Shown in pieces: positions 17,157-23,887 of a DNA stretch of 64,000 nucleotides. Both the position numbers and the translations under genes were made by a program. The stretch spans positions 434,001 to 498,000 of the forward strand of contig NZ_BBYG01000014.1 of the NCBI RefSeq assembly GCF_001184025.1, read 5' to 3'. Position 1 is the stretch's first letter. Each line of letters begins with the position of its first letter. The notes under the pieces were generated by a model, which worked only from the letters and a program-made list of their open reading frames with translations, had not been told where the DNA came from and ran no database searches. The stretch comes from Streptomyces maremycinicus. GTDB lineage: Bacteria; Actinomycetota; Actinomycetes; Streptomycetales; Streptomycetaceae.

Positions 17157-17621
17157 TCAGGCGGCCAGGCAGAGACCGTCGTGCGACGACGACAGGGTCG
17201 TACGGCTCCGGCCGACGGGCCGCGTGGAGGACCGGCCGCTGAGCCGGATCAGCTCGCCCTGGGTCCGCGCCAGCAGGTCGCCCAGGCTCAGGCCGAGGGC
17301 GTGGGCGGCGGCCGCGAGGACCTCCGAGGAGGCTTCCTTGCGGCCGCGCTCCACCTCCGAGAGGTAGGGCATGGAGATACGGGCCGACTCGGCGACGTCC
17401 TTGAGGGTGCGTTCCTGGGCCTGGCGCTCGCGGCGCAGCACGTCCCCGACCAGGTCGCGCAGCAAGGGCTCGCGCGGGGCGGGCCCGGGGCCCGTCGCGG
17501 GAACGGGGATGGGACCCGGTGCGGCGGGAGGGAGGGGAGGGAGGGTGGCGGCGGTGCCGGGGCGCTCGGCAGGCGGGCGCAGCGGGATCACGCGGGCTCG
17601 GTTCGGCGCTTGGTTGCTCAC
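17157..17621 (-). CDS. popR: XRE/Cro-family activator with C-terminal Ala-Ala degron (PopR/ClgR type)
   Basis: 154 residues. A Pro-rich N-terminal 48 residues precedes a helix-turn-helix of the XRE type (about 52-112: LKDVAESARISMPYLSEVERGRKEAS). A flexible Ser/Arg tail ends GLCLAA. PopR and ClgR end in alanines that make them ClpP1P2 substrates, so accumulation signals loss of ClpP1P2 and turns on clpP3-clpP4. The GTG start has TAGGCT about seven bases upstream, suggesting a leaderless transcript. It converges on clpP4 with 21 bases between the stops. ClgR is the main alternative, but the neighbourhood favours PopR. Confidence 0.8.
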   Translation of the reverse strand: MSNQAPNRARVIPLRPPAERPGTAATLPPLPPAAPGPIPVPATGPGPAPREPLLRDLVGDVLRRERQAQERTLKDVAESARISMPYLSEVERGRKEASSEVLAAAAHALGLSLGDLLARTQGELIRLSGRSSTRPVGRSRTTLSSSHDGLCLAA

Positions 17622-17724
17622 CTTCCCAGCCTAGGAAACCGGTCCGCCCGCGGAAGGGCATGGCGTTTCGCCCTCGGTGGAATCGTGAAGGGAGCCCGCG
17701 TCGATCCGGCACGCGGTCGGCAGG

Positions 17725-17749
17725 CATGGGTTCCCTCGAACGGGGTAGT
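17725..17749 (+). promoter_or_regulatory. candidate SigB-family promoter
   Basis: GCAT at 17725-17728, a 15-base spacer, then GGGTAG at 17744-17749. This fits the GNNT-N14-16-GGGTA pattern I recall for Streptomyces sigma-B-type promoters. It lies about 100 bases before the GTG of a SigB-family sigma gene, so it would allow self-activation. A single weak pattern match, not proof. Confidence 0.4.
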
Positions 17750-17846
17750 CGCTCCCGGAGTGGGTCTGCCCGAGGGTGCTCGCTCACGGAACGAGTACAG
17801 CGGACGTCGAACCGTGACCTTTCTGGGAGAGGCAAAGGAGACCGCC

Positions 17847-18725
17847 GTGATCCGGTCCAAGGCCAAGGCCGTCGAGGACGTCCCCGTGACCGTCGGCACG
17901 GCCGGAGCCCCGCTCCCGGGGATCGACGCACCCCGGAGCGTGGCGCCGCGGGACGCACGGGAGCTGTCCCGTCAGTTCTTCCAGCGGCTGGCCGTGCTCG
18001 AGGAGGGGACCCACGAGTACCAGTACGCGCGCAACACGCTGATCGAGATGAACATGTCCCTGGTGCGGTTCGCGGCCGGCCGGTTCCGCGGCCGCGGGGA
18101 CGACATGGAGGACATCGTCCAGACCGGGATGATCGGCCTGATCAAGGCCATCGACCGGTTCGAGGTCTCGCGCGAGGTGGAGTTCACGTCCTTCGCGCTG
18201 CCGTACATCGTCGGTGAGATCAAGCGTTTCTTCCGGGACACGACGTGGGCGGTGCACGTCCCGCGGCGGCTCCAGGAGCTGCGCGTGGAGCTGGCCAAGG
18301 CACGCGACGAGCTCTCCAGCCGGCTGGACCGGGATCCGACCGTGCCCGAGCTGGCCACGCTGATGAACCTGACGGAGAGCCAGGTGGTCGAGGCGCAGAT
18401 CGCCGCCAACGGCTACAACTCCTCCTCGCTCGACGCGGCGCTCACCGGGGACGGCCCCGACCACGGCGAGGCGGTCCTCGCGGACTTCATCGGTGTGGAG
18501 GAGGAGGGCCTGCGGCTCGTCGAGGACTTCCACACCCTCGCCCCGCTGATGGCCGAGCTCAGCGACCGCGACCGGGAGATCATCCACATGCGGTTCGTGG
18601 AGGAGGCGACCCAGGCGGAGATCGGCGAGCGGCTGGGCTGCTCGCAGATGCATGTGTCCCGCCTGATCAAGCGGATCATCACGCGACTGCGCCACGGGAT
18701 GCTGGACGAGCTGGGCTGCGCCTGA
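17847..18725 (+). CDS. SigB/SigF-family RNA polymerase sigma factor
   Basis: 292 residues from the GTG at 17847 (AAAGGAGA before it; an upstream GTG at 17814 lacks a site). Region 2 is clear (DIVQTGMIGLIKAIDRFEVSREVEFTSFALPYIVGEIKRFFRD), then region 3 (VPRRLQELRVELAKARDEL) and region 4 (LSDRDREIIHMRFVEEATQAEIGERLGCSQMHVSRLIKRI). This is the stress/differentiation sigma group of actinomycetes. Its position beside clpP3-clpP4 recalls sigL (SCO7278) of S. coelicolor from memory. An RsbW-like kinase gene converges on it with 36 bases between the stops and may be its anti-sigma factor. Confidence 0.93.
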   Translation: MIRSKAKAVEDVPVTVGTAGAPLPGIDAPRSVAPRDARELSRQFFQRLAVLEEGTHEYQYARNTLIEMNMSLVRFAAGRFRGRGDDMEDIVQTGMIGLIKAIDRFEVSREVEFTSFALPYIVGEIKRFFRDTTWAVHVPRRLQELRVELAKARDELSSRLDRDPTVPELATLMNLTESQVVEAQIAANGYNSSSLDAALTGDGPDHGEAVLADFIGVEEEGLRLVEDFHTLAPLMAELSDRDREIIHMRFVEEATQAEIGERLGCSQMHVSRLIKRIITRLRHGMLDELGCA

Positions 18726-18761
18726 CGGCTTCGCGGGGCACCGGTGAGGTGCCCCCCCGGC

Positions 18762-19214
18762 CTAGGATCCGAAGGTGAGCAGGGCGCGGACCCGCTTGCC
18801 GACCGGCACGCGTTCGGCGGTGACCTCCGCCGCCACCGCGTGCACGATCTCCAGTCCGTGCCCGCCGATGCGCTCGGGGTCCTTGGGGAACCGCAGGGGC
18901 AGTGCGTCGCTGCTGTCGTAGACGCAGACCGTGACCGACGACTCCGTGCCCTCCAGCTCCAGGATGTACGGCCCGTTGCTGTGCCGGTCGGCGTTGGTGA
19001 CCAGCTCGCTGACCACCAGCAGCACCTCACCGCTGCCTCGGTCGCCGATCGTGGCGCACCACTCCGTCTTGAGCTGGTCGACGAAGTGCGCGGCGAAGGC
19101 ACGGGCCTCGGCTATGCAGCCGGGCTCACCGGTGTAGTGCGCCGCCCGCCGCAGCGGTTCCACGGGTACGTCGAAACCGGTAGGTATCACTGCCCCGTCC
19201 AGGTACTCGATCAT
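18762..19214 (-). CDS. RsbW-like histidine-kinase-type ATPase, possible anti-sigma factor
   Basis: 150 residues of the GHKL/HATPase_c_2 fold: helical N-terminus (PGCIAEARAFAAHFVDQLKTEW), N-box LLVVSELVTNADRHSNG, D-box-like VCVYDSSDALP and the G-box PERIGGHGLEIVHAVAA. Such small ATPases bind and silence SigB-family factors or phosphorylate anti-anti-sigma proteins, and Streptomyces has dozens. The convergent sigma gene makes a partnership plausible. No anti-anti-sigma gene lies in the window. Confidence 0.88.
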   Translation of the reverse strand: MIEYLDGAVIPTGFDVPVEPLRRAAHYTGEPGCIAEARAFAAHFVDQLKTEWCATIGDRGSGEVLLVVSELVTNADRHSNGPYILELEGTESSVTVCVYDSSDALPLRFPKDPERIGGHGLEIVHAVAAEVTAERVPVGKRVRALLTFGS

Positions 19215-19339
19215 GCGTTTCTCTCTCGAAGGCCGGAAACGGCCGGACGCCGCTGGGTGTGCATCTGTGCTCGTACCCCGTGTCGCGCCGCGCAGTCCAG
19301 GTCAATTTCTCGCCCGTTCGCGGGACGGCCCGGGGTGCT

Positions 19340-20848
19340 TCAGACGGCTGACGAGCCGGCCGGTGCGGCAGGAGCCGGGGAGCCGGAACCGGGGGAATCA
19401 GCCGAGGTCGGCGGTGGGTGGCCCGTGCTGTCGCCCGCCGGGGGAAGGCGTGGCGGCCCGGGTGAACCGCCGGACTCGCTCGTGGGTTCGGACGGTGACC
19501 GCGGCGGGGACCCGGCGCCCGGCGGGTCGGGCACGGGACGCGCGGAGGACCGGGACCCGGAGGCGGGGGACCCCGAGGAGGACGACTCGGACGGCGGGGG
19601 TGCGAACCTTCTCGACTCCGAACCGGTCGACGGCGAGGACGGCGGAGGGGACGGCGGTTCGGACGACGGCGGTTCCCGTGAGGGGGGTTCGCGCGAGGGA
19701 GGCTCGGAGGACGGGGGCTCCGCGGACGGGGACGTCGTGGACGAACCGGACGGCGGCGGCGGACAGCCCGCGGGCCGGTCGGCGGGCGGCGAGGCGCAGG
19801 GCGGGGAGGTCCGCGGGCCGTCGCTCCCCGGTGTGCTCGGCGTGCCGACGGTGATGGACGGCGTGCGCCGCTCCGGCGCCCGGGTCGGCCGGTCCTGGTG
19901 CGGCTCGGCGCCCGGCCGTCGGGCGAACCAGTGGTGGTCGTGGCCGGGGTCGTAGAGCACGAACTCGTCGATGACGGTCGCCGACGGCCTCACCACGACG
20001 GTCGTCGCGGGACTGTAGGCGGGCCACGTGTCGCCGGTCCGCCTGAACCCGGCCCCCTGGGCGAGCGGCGGGGTCAACGGGTTGCCGCAGGCGCAGCGCA
20101 CCCGCGGCACCCCGAGCCGGTCGACCAGGACGGCCGTACCGGCCTGGAGGACGGCCTGGTAGGCGGTGGGGGCGCCGTGGCGGTAACCGTGGTTGGTGAC
20201 GCGGGTGTCCAGGCGCAGCTGTACGGGGGTGAGCGAGCGCAGGTGGGCCGGGACCGCGGAGGGGGCGACGCCGGCCACGGAGGCGAACGCCCGGTTCTTG
20301 GCGGGGTCGGCCCCGAGGGCCTTGATCTGCCGCTCCACGTCACAGCCGGAGACGTCGCGGGTGCCGCCGTACAGGCCTTCGTCGCCGCCGTCGACACCGG
20401 GGACGGTGTCGGTGGGCGGGGAGGAGCCCGACGGGGCGACGGAGGCCGGCGGGAAGGAACCGTCGGTGGTGGGGACCTCCGTGTAGGGCTCCGGGCCCGT
20501 CTCGCCGGCCGGCTGCATGAAGATCTCGCCGACCTCGCCGGAGTCGTCTCCGCCGGATCCGCCCCCGTTGCCCAGGGCGAGCACCAGGGCGAGCGCCGTC
20601 ACGGCCGCCACCGCCGTGGCGACCAGTGCGAGCCGGGGCGCGGTCCAGCGGCCCCGGCGCGGTTCCCCGTCGCCGCTCTGCGGTGAGCCGGCGCCGGGCG
20701 GACCGGAGGGCGGACCCGAGGGCGGCGCGGAGGGGGGCTGGGACGGCGGGCCCGAAGGGGGACCCGAGGAAGGCTGGGAGGGCGGGCCCGACAGCGGGCC
20801 GGAGGGCGGTCCCGCGGGGCGGCCGGAAGACGGCGGTTCTCCGCTCAC
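19340..20848 (-). CDS. DUF6777 protein, single-pass with proline-rich ends
   Basis: 502 residues from the GTG at 20848, five bases after GGGGAG; the frame stays open far upstream but there overlaps the streptophobe gene and is not coding. The N-terminal 60 residues are Gly/Pro/Ser repeats (GPPSGPPSQPP). One membrane helix follows (LALVATAVAAVTALALVLAL), then an outer domain with EIFMQPAGETGPEPYTEV and two cysteines in RCACGNPLTPPL, matching DUF6777 from memory. The last 170 residues are Ser/Pro/Glu repeats (EPPSREPPS), probably wall-spanning. The function is unknown. A kinase gene lies just beyond the streptophobe gene. Confidence 0.75.
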   Translation of the reverse strand: MSGEPPSSGRPAGPPSGPLSGPPSQPSSGPPSGPPSQPPSAPPSGPPSGPPGAGSPQSGDGEPRRGRWTAPRLALVATAVAAVTALALVLALGNGGGSGGDDSGEVGEIFMQPAGETGPEPYTEVPTTDGSFPPASVAPSGSSPPTDTVPGVDGGDEGLYGGTRDVSGCDVERQIKALGADPAKNRAFASVAGVAPSAVPAHLRSLTPVQLRLDTRVTNHGYRHGAPTAYQAVLQAGTAVLVDRLGVPRVRCACGNPLTPPLAQGAGFRRTGDTWPAYSPATTVVVRPSATVIDEFVLYDPGHDHHWFARRPGAEPHQDRPTRAPERRTPSITVGTPSTPGSDGPRTSPPCASPPADRPAGCPPPPSGSSTTSPSAEPPSSEPPSREPPSREPPSSEPPSPPPSSPSTGSESRRFAPPPSESSSSGSPASGSRSSARPVPDPPGAGSPPRSPSEPTSESGGSPGPPRLPPAGDSTGHPPPTSADSPGSGSPAPAAPAGSSAV

Positions 20849-21055
20849 GAGCACTCCCCACGTGGGCTTCCCGCGGCGGTTCGACGGCAGGCCCCGAGCG
20901 GGCCCGAAAGGGCTCGACGGAAGCGACCTGCCGCATACGCGCCGCTTTCTTCCACAACGCACCATTGTGTGCGCCGAGCGGGCCCGGCTCGCAAGCGGGA
21001 CGCGGACGGCCCTCCCGGCGGGCGCGCTCCCCCGGCGCTGCTTAGCGTGGGCAGG

Positions 21056-22327
21056 GTGAGCGCGTACACCCCGCACGACCAGGCAGTCTCCCGTCACGGC
21101 TGGGTGCGCGCCATCGCCGTCGCCCTGGCCGGGCTGCTCGCCATGGCGGTGGTGGCCGCGCTGGGACTGTGGGCGGCCGGAGCCGCGGACCTGCCGCAGG
21201 GTGCCTTCCCCCGGGTGATCGCGGCGACCGTGGTGACGGCTGTCGGCGGCCGGGTCGAGATCTCCGGGAACGCCGGCGGGCTCGCCGACACCCAGGCCGG
21301 TCTGACGGTGATCCCGCTGTCGGTCACCCTCGTCGGGGCGCTCGTGCTGGGCGCCGGGTTCCTGCGGCCGCTGCGGCACCGGGCGGTGGCGGGCGCGGCG
21401 GAACTGGCCGGGTGGGCGGCCCGGATCGCCGTGGTGTGGCTGCTCGGGCTCCTCGGTCTCGCCCTGGCCGCCCGGCAGACGTTCGAGGTCCCGCTCGGCG
21501 ACGACACCCTGAGCGACCTGGGTGAACTGTTCGACATCAGCCCCGAGGCCGGCTTCACGACGGACGTGCCCGTCACCCTCCTCGTCGGGCTGGTGTGGCT
21601 GGCGGTCGTACTGGTGCTGGCGCTGCTGGTCTCCCCCGGCGCGCCGTTGCCGCCGCGGCTGCTGCGACTGCACCGGTCGGTGCGGCCGGCCGCGTACGCG
21701 ATGGTCCTGCTGCTGCTCGGCTGCGTCGTTCTGGGCCTCGTCGTCGCGCTCGTGGTCGCGGCGACCCGGGGGCATGCCGCCGAGACCTTCGCCGTGGTCC
21801 TGCTCGGTCTGCCCAATCTGGTCTGGCTCGCCTTCACGATCGGGCTGGGCGCCACCTGGAACGGCCGGGTCGAGGGTCCGTTCGGGCTGCCGATGCCGGA
21901 GGTCCTGGACGAGGTGCTGCGCGGCCGGGACGACGCCCGGCTCAACCTGAGCACCCTCGCCGAGCACGACGGCCGCGTATGGTGGCTGCTCGCCCTGGAC
22001 GCGGTCCTGCTGCTGGTGGCCGCGTTCGTGATGGCGGTCCACTCCCCCGCCGGGACGCGTGCCTGGCGGCACGCCGTGCACATGGCGGTGGCGCTGGTGC
22101 TCACGGTCCTGATGATCTGTCTGGTCGGGCGGATCTCGGCGCACTACGGCCTGTCCGTGCTCGGCATCGGCGACCTGGGCGGCGATCTGTCGGGGGAGCT
22201 GTACCTGCGGCCCGAGGTGTGGTCGGCGCTGTGGCCGGCCGCGCTGTGGGGGCTGGTCACGGGTTTCCTCGGCGGCCTGCTGGCGGGGGCGGCGCGCCGC
22301 CGGGGCGGGACGGGACCTCGTCGCTGA
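21056..22327 (+). CDS. streptophobe family polytopic membrane protein
   Basis: 423 residues starting at the GTG at 21056. No good ribosome-binding site precedes it, but TTAGCGT ends about seven bases upstream, so the transcript may be leaderless. About ten hydrophobic helices are visible, with SGNAGGLADTQAGLTVIPLSVTLVGALVLG and PLGDDTLSDLGELF between the early ones and GLPMPEVLDEVLRG before the last group. This matches the Streptomyces-restricted streptophobe family, whose function is unknown. It is divergent from the DUF6777 gene and convergent with a Ser/Thr kinase gene. Confidence 0.85.
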   Translation: MSAYTPHDQAVSRHGWVRAIAVALAGLLAMAVVAALGLWAAGAADLPQGAFPRVIAATVVTAVGGRVEISGNAGGLADTQAGLTVIPLSVTLVGALVLGAGFLRPLRHRAVAGAAELAGWAARIAVVWLLGLLGLALAARQTFEVPLGDDTLSDLGELFDISPEAGFTTDVPVTLLVGLVWLAVVLVLALLVSPGAPLPPRLLRLHRSVRPAAYAMVLLLLGCVVLGLVVALVVAATRGHAAETFAVVLLGLPNLVWLAFTIGLGATWNGRVEGPFGLPMPEVLDEVLRGRDDARLNLSTLAEHDGRVWWLLALDAVLLLVAAFVMAVHSPAGTRAWRHAVHMAVALVLTVLMICLVGRISAHYGLSVLGIGDLGGDLSGELYLRPEVWSALWPAALWGLVTGFLGGLLAGAARRRGGTGPRR

Positions 22328-22349
22328 CAGCGGTGGCGGGTGCGGCCGG

Positions 22350-23333
22350 TCACCGCGGGCCGGGCGGGTGGAACACCGGCCGCGCCCAGGGCGGGGGCTG
22401 GGGCGCCGAGGGCGGGGTGCCCGCCAGTTCCGTCGGCGGGTGGGCGAGCCCGCCCGTGCCGCCCGGTGTCGGCCGCAGCCCGGCGACGAACGCGGCGCAG
22501 GTGGGCTGGCGCGCCTCGGGGCTCTTGGCGAGGGCCCGGGCGAACACCGCGTCCAGATACGGGGGAAGTCCCGGGCGGGACTCGGTCAGCGGGGGCGGAT
22601 CGGCGTGCTGGTGGGCCCAGAGCAGGGCCACGTCGTCGTCCCGGCGGAAGGGCGGGCGGCCCGCGAGGCACTCGTAGACCACGCAGGCGAGGCCGTAGAC
22701 GTCGCAGCGGCCGTCGACGGGCTGTCCGGAGATCTGCTCGGGGGCGACGTAGTCGAGCGTGCCGACGAACTGGCCCACCGAGGTGAAACCGGTCAGGGAG
22801 AGCGACTTCTTCGTCAGTCCGAAGTCGGTGAGGTAGACGTGCTCGGGGTGGTCGCTGTCGGTGCCCGGGGCGACCAGGACGTTGCCGGGTTTGACGTCCC
22901 GGTGGACCAGCCCGTGCTCATGGGCCGCGTCGAGCGCGGAGGCGACCTGCGCGGCGATCCGCACGGCGGTCGCCGGGGGCAACGGGCCCTCGCGGTCGAG
23001 GAGGTGGCGCAGATCGCTCCCCTCCACGTACCGCATGGCGATGTACAGGATCCCGTCGGTCTCGTCCGCCTCGAAGACGGGCACGATGTGCGGGTGGTCG
23101 ATGGCTGCCGCCACCCGCGACTCATGGGTGAACCGCTTGCGGAACACGTCGTTGCGGGCCAGCTCGGGGGCGAGCAGCTTGAGCGCGACGGTGCGGTCCA
23201 GCCGCAGGTCGTGGGCGCGGTACACGACGGCCATGCCGCCGCGTCCGATCTCGCTCTCGACCCGGTACCCGGCGATCCGCCGGCCGACCAGCTCGGAGGG
23301 CCGGCCGGTGAAGGGGGTCGTGCCGCCCGCCAT
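22350..23333 (-). CDS. soluble Ser/Thr protein kinase (Pkn type)
   Basis: 327 residues. The kinase domain has the glycine loop GRGGMAVVY (31-38), K52 in VALKLL, E71, HRDVKPGN with catalytic D146, DFG at 170-172 and APEQ at 198-201. A short Pro-rich tail follows; unlike PknB-type kinases there is no membrane helix or sensor domain. Its ATG overlaps the stop of the preceding gene (TGATG), so it is translated together with the SH3-like and FHA-ABC genes. The FHA-ABC protein is the likely substrate and docking partner. Confidence 0.92.
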   Translation of the reverse strand: MAGGTTPFTGRPSELVGRRIAGYRVESEIGRGGMAVVYRAHDLRLDRTVALKLLAPELARNDVFRKRFTHESRVAAAIDHPHIVPVFEADETDGILYIAMRYVEGSDLRHLLDREGPLPPATAVRIAAQVASALDAAHEHGLVHRDVKPGNVLVAPGTDSDHPEHVYLTDFGLTKKSLSLTGFTSVGQFVGTLDYVAPEQISGQPVDGRCDVYGLACVVYECLAGRPPFRRDDDVALLWAHQHADPPPLTESRPGLPPYLDAVFARALAKSPEARQPTCAAFVAGLRPTPGGTGGLAHPPTELAGTPPSAPQPPPWARPVFHPPGPR

Positions 23334-23878
23334 CAGGATCCCCGGTCGGGGCGCACGATCCGGGTGGCGGTGTGGTCCTGGTCCTCAGCCGTGTCCGGCG
23401 CCCGGTCGGTCGCGTAGGTGCTGAGCCGGGTGCCGTCGCCGTAGAGCCAGCGCTCGCGTGCCGGGTCGTACAGCCATACGTCCTCGCCGTCGACGACCAC
23501 GCCGATCCGCAGTCCTTGGGTGCGGCGCCGGAAGGACTCGCCGTCGAGGCCCGCGTCGGCCAGTTCCTCCAGCGCCGCCCGGTACCGGGCCAGCGCCTGT
23601 TCGGCGCGGCCGAGCAGCGGGCGCGGGTCGGCGGCGGTCGCCAGGGGGGCGCCGGAGCGGGGCGGGTCCTGGGGCACGGCGACGAGATAGCGGCTGTCGA
23701 CCCAGGCCGACCAGCCGTTGGAGCACACCACGCGCCCCCAGTCGCCGCGCCGCTCCTCCAGCCGGACGGGCAGCAGCGGGTCGAGGGGCACGGTGGGGCG
23801 GGCCGGGTCGGGGGTCTCCCAGGCGGGCATGCCGTGCTGGGGGACCACGTGGGTGGGCCGGAATCCGGGAGTCGTCAT
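23333..23878 (-). CDS. SH3-like domain protein of the kinase/FHA-ABC cluster
   Basis: 181 residues, not a named family that I recognise. Residues about 30-70 (VPLDPLLPVRLEERRGDWGRVVCSNGWSAWVDSRYLVAV) look like a bacterial SH3 fold. A helical middle (GRAEQALARYRAALEELADAG) leads to a small beta-rich segment with DGEDVWLYDPARERWLYGDG. No signal peptide is seen. It lies between the FHA-ABC transporter gene (9-base gap) and the kinase gene (1-base overlap), so it probably acts with them, perhaps as an adaptor. Confidence 0.75.
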   Translation of the reverse strand: MTTPGFRPTHVVPQHGMPAWETPDPARPTVPLDPLLPVRLEERRGDWGRVVCSNGWSAWVDSRYLVAVPQDPPRSGAPLATAADPRPLLGRAEQALARYRAALEELADAGLDGESFRRRTQGLRIGVVVDGEDVWLYDPARERWLYGDGTRLSTYATDRAPDTAEDQDHTATRIVRPDRGS

Positions 23879-23887
23879 GGGCCGCCC

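Noticed and set aside
20849..22144. Upstream extension of the DUF6777 frame to a 934-residue protein
   Set aside because: The extra part is antisense to the streptophobe gene, which has clear membrane helices; a good start with a ribosome-binding site exists at 20848.
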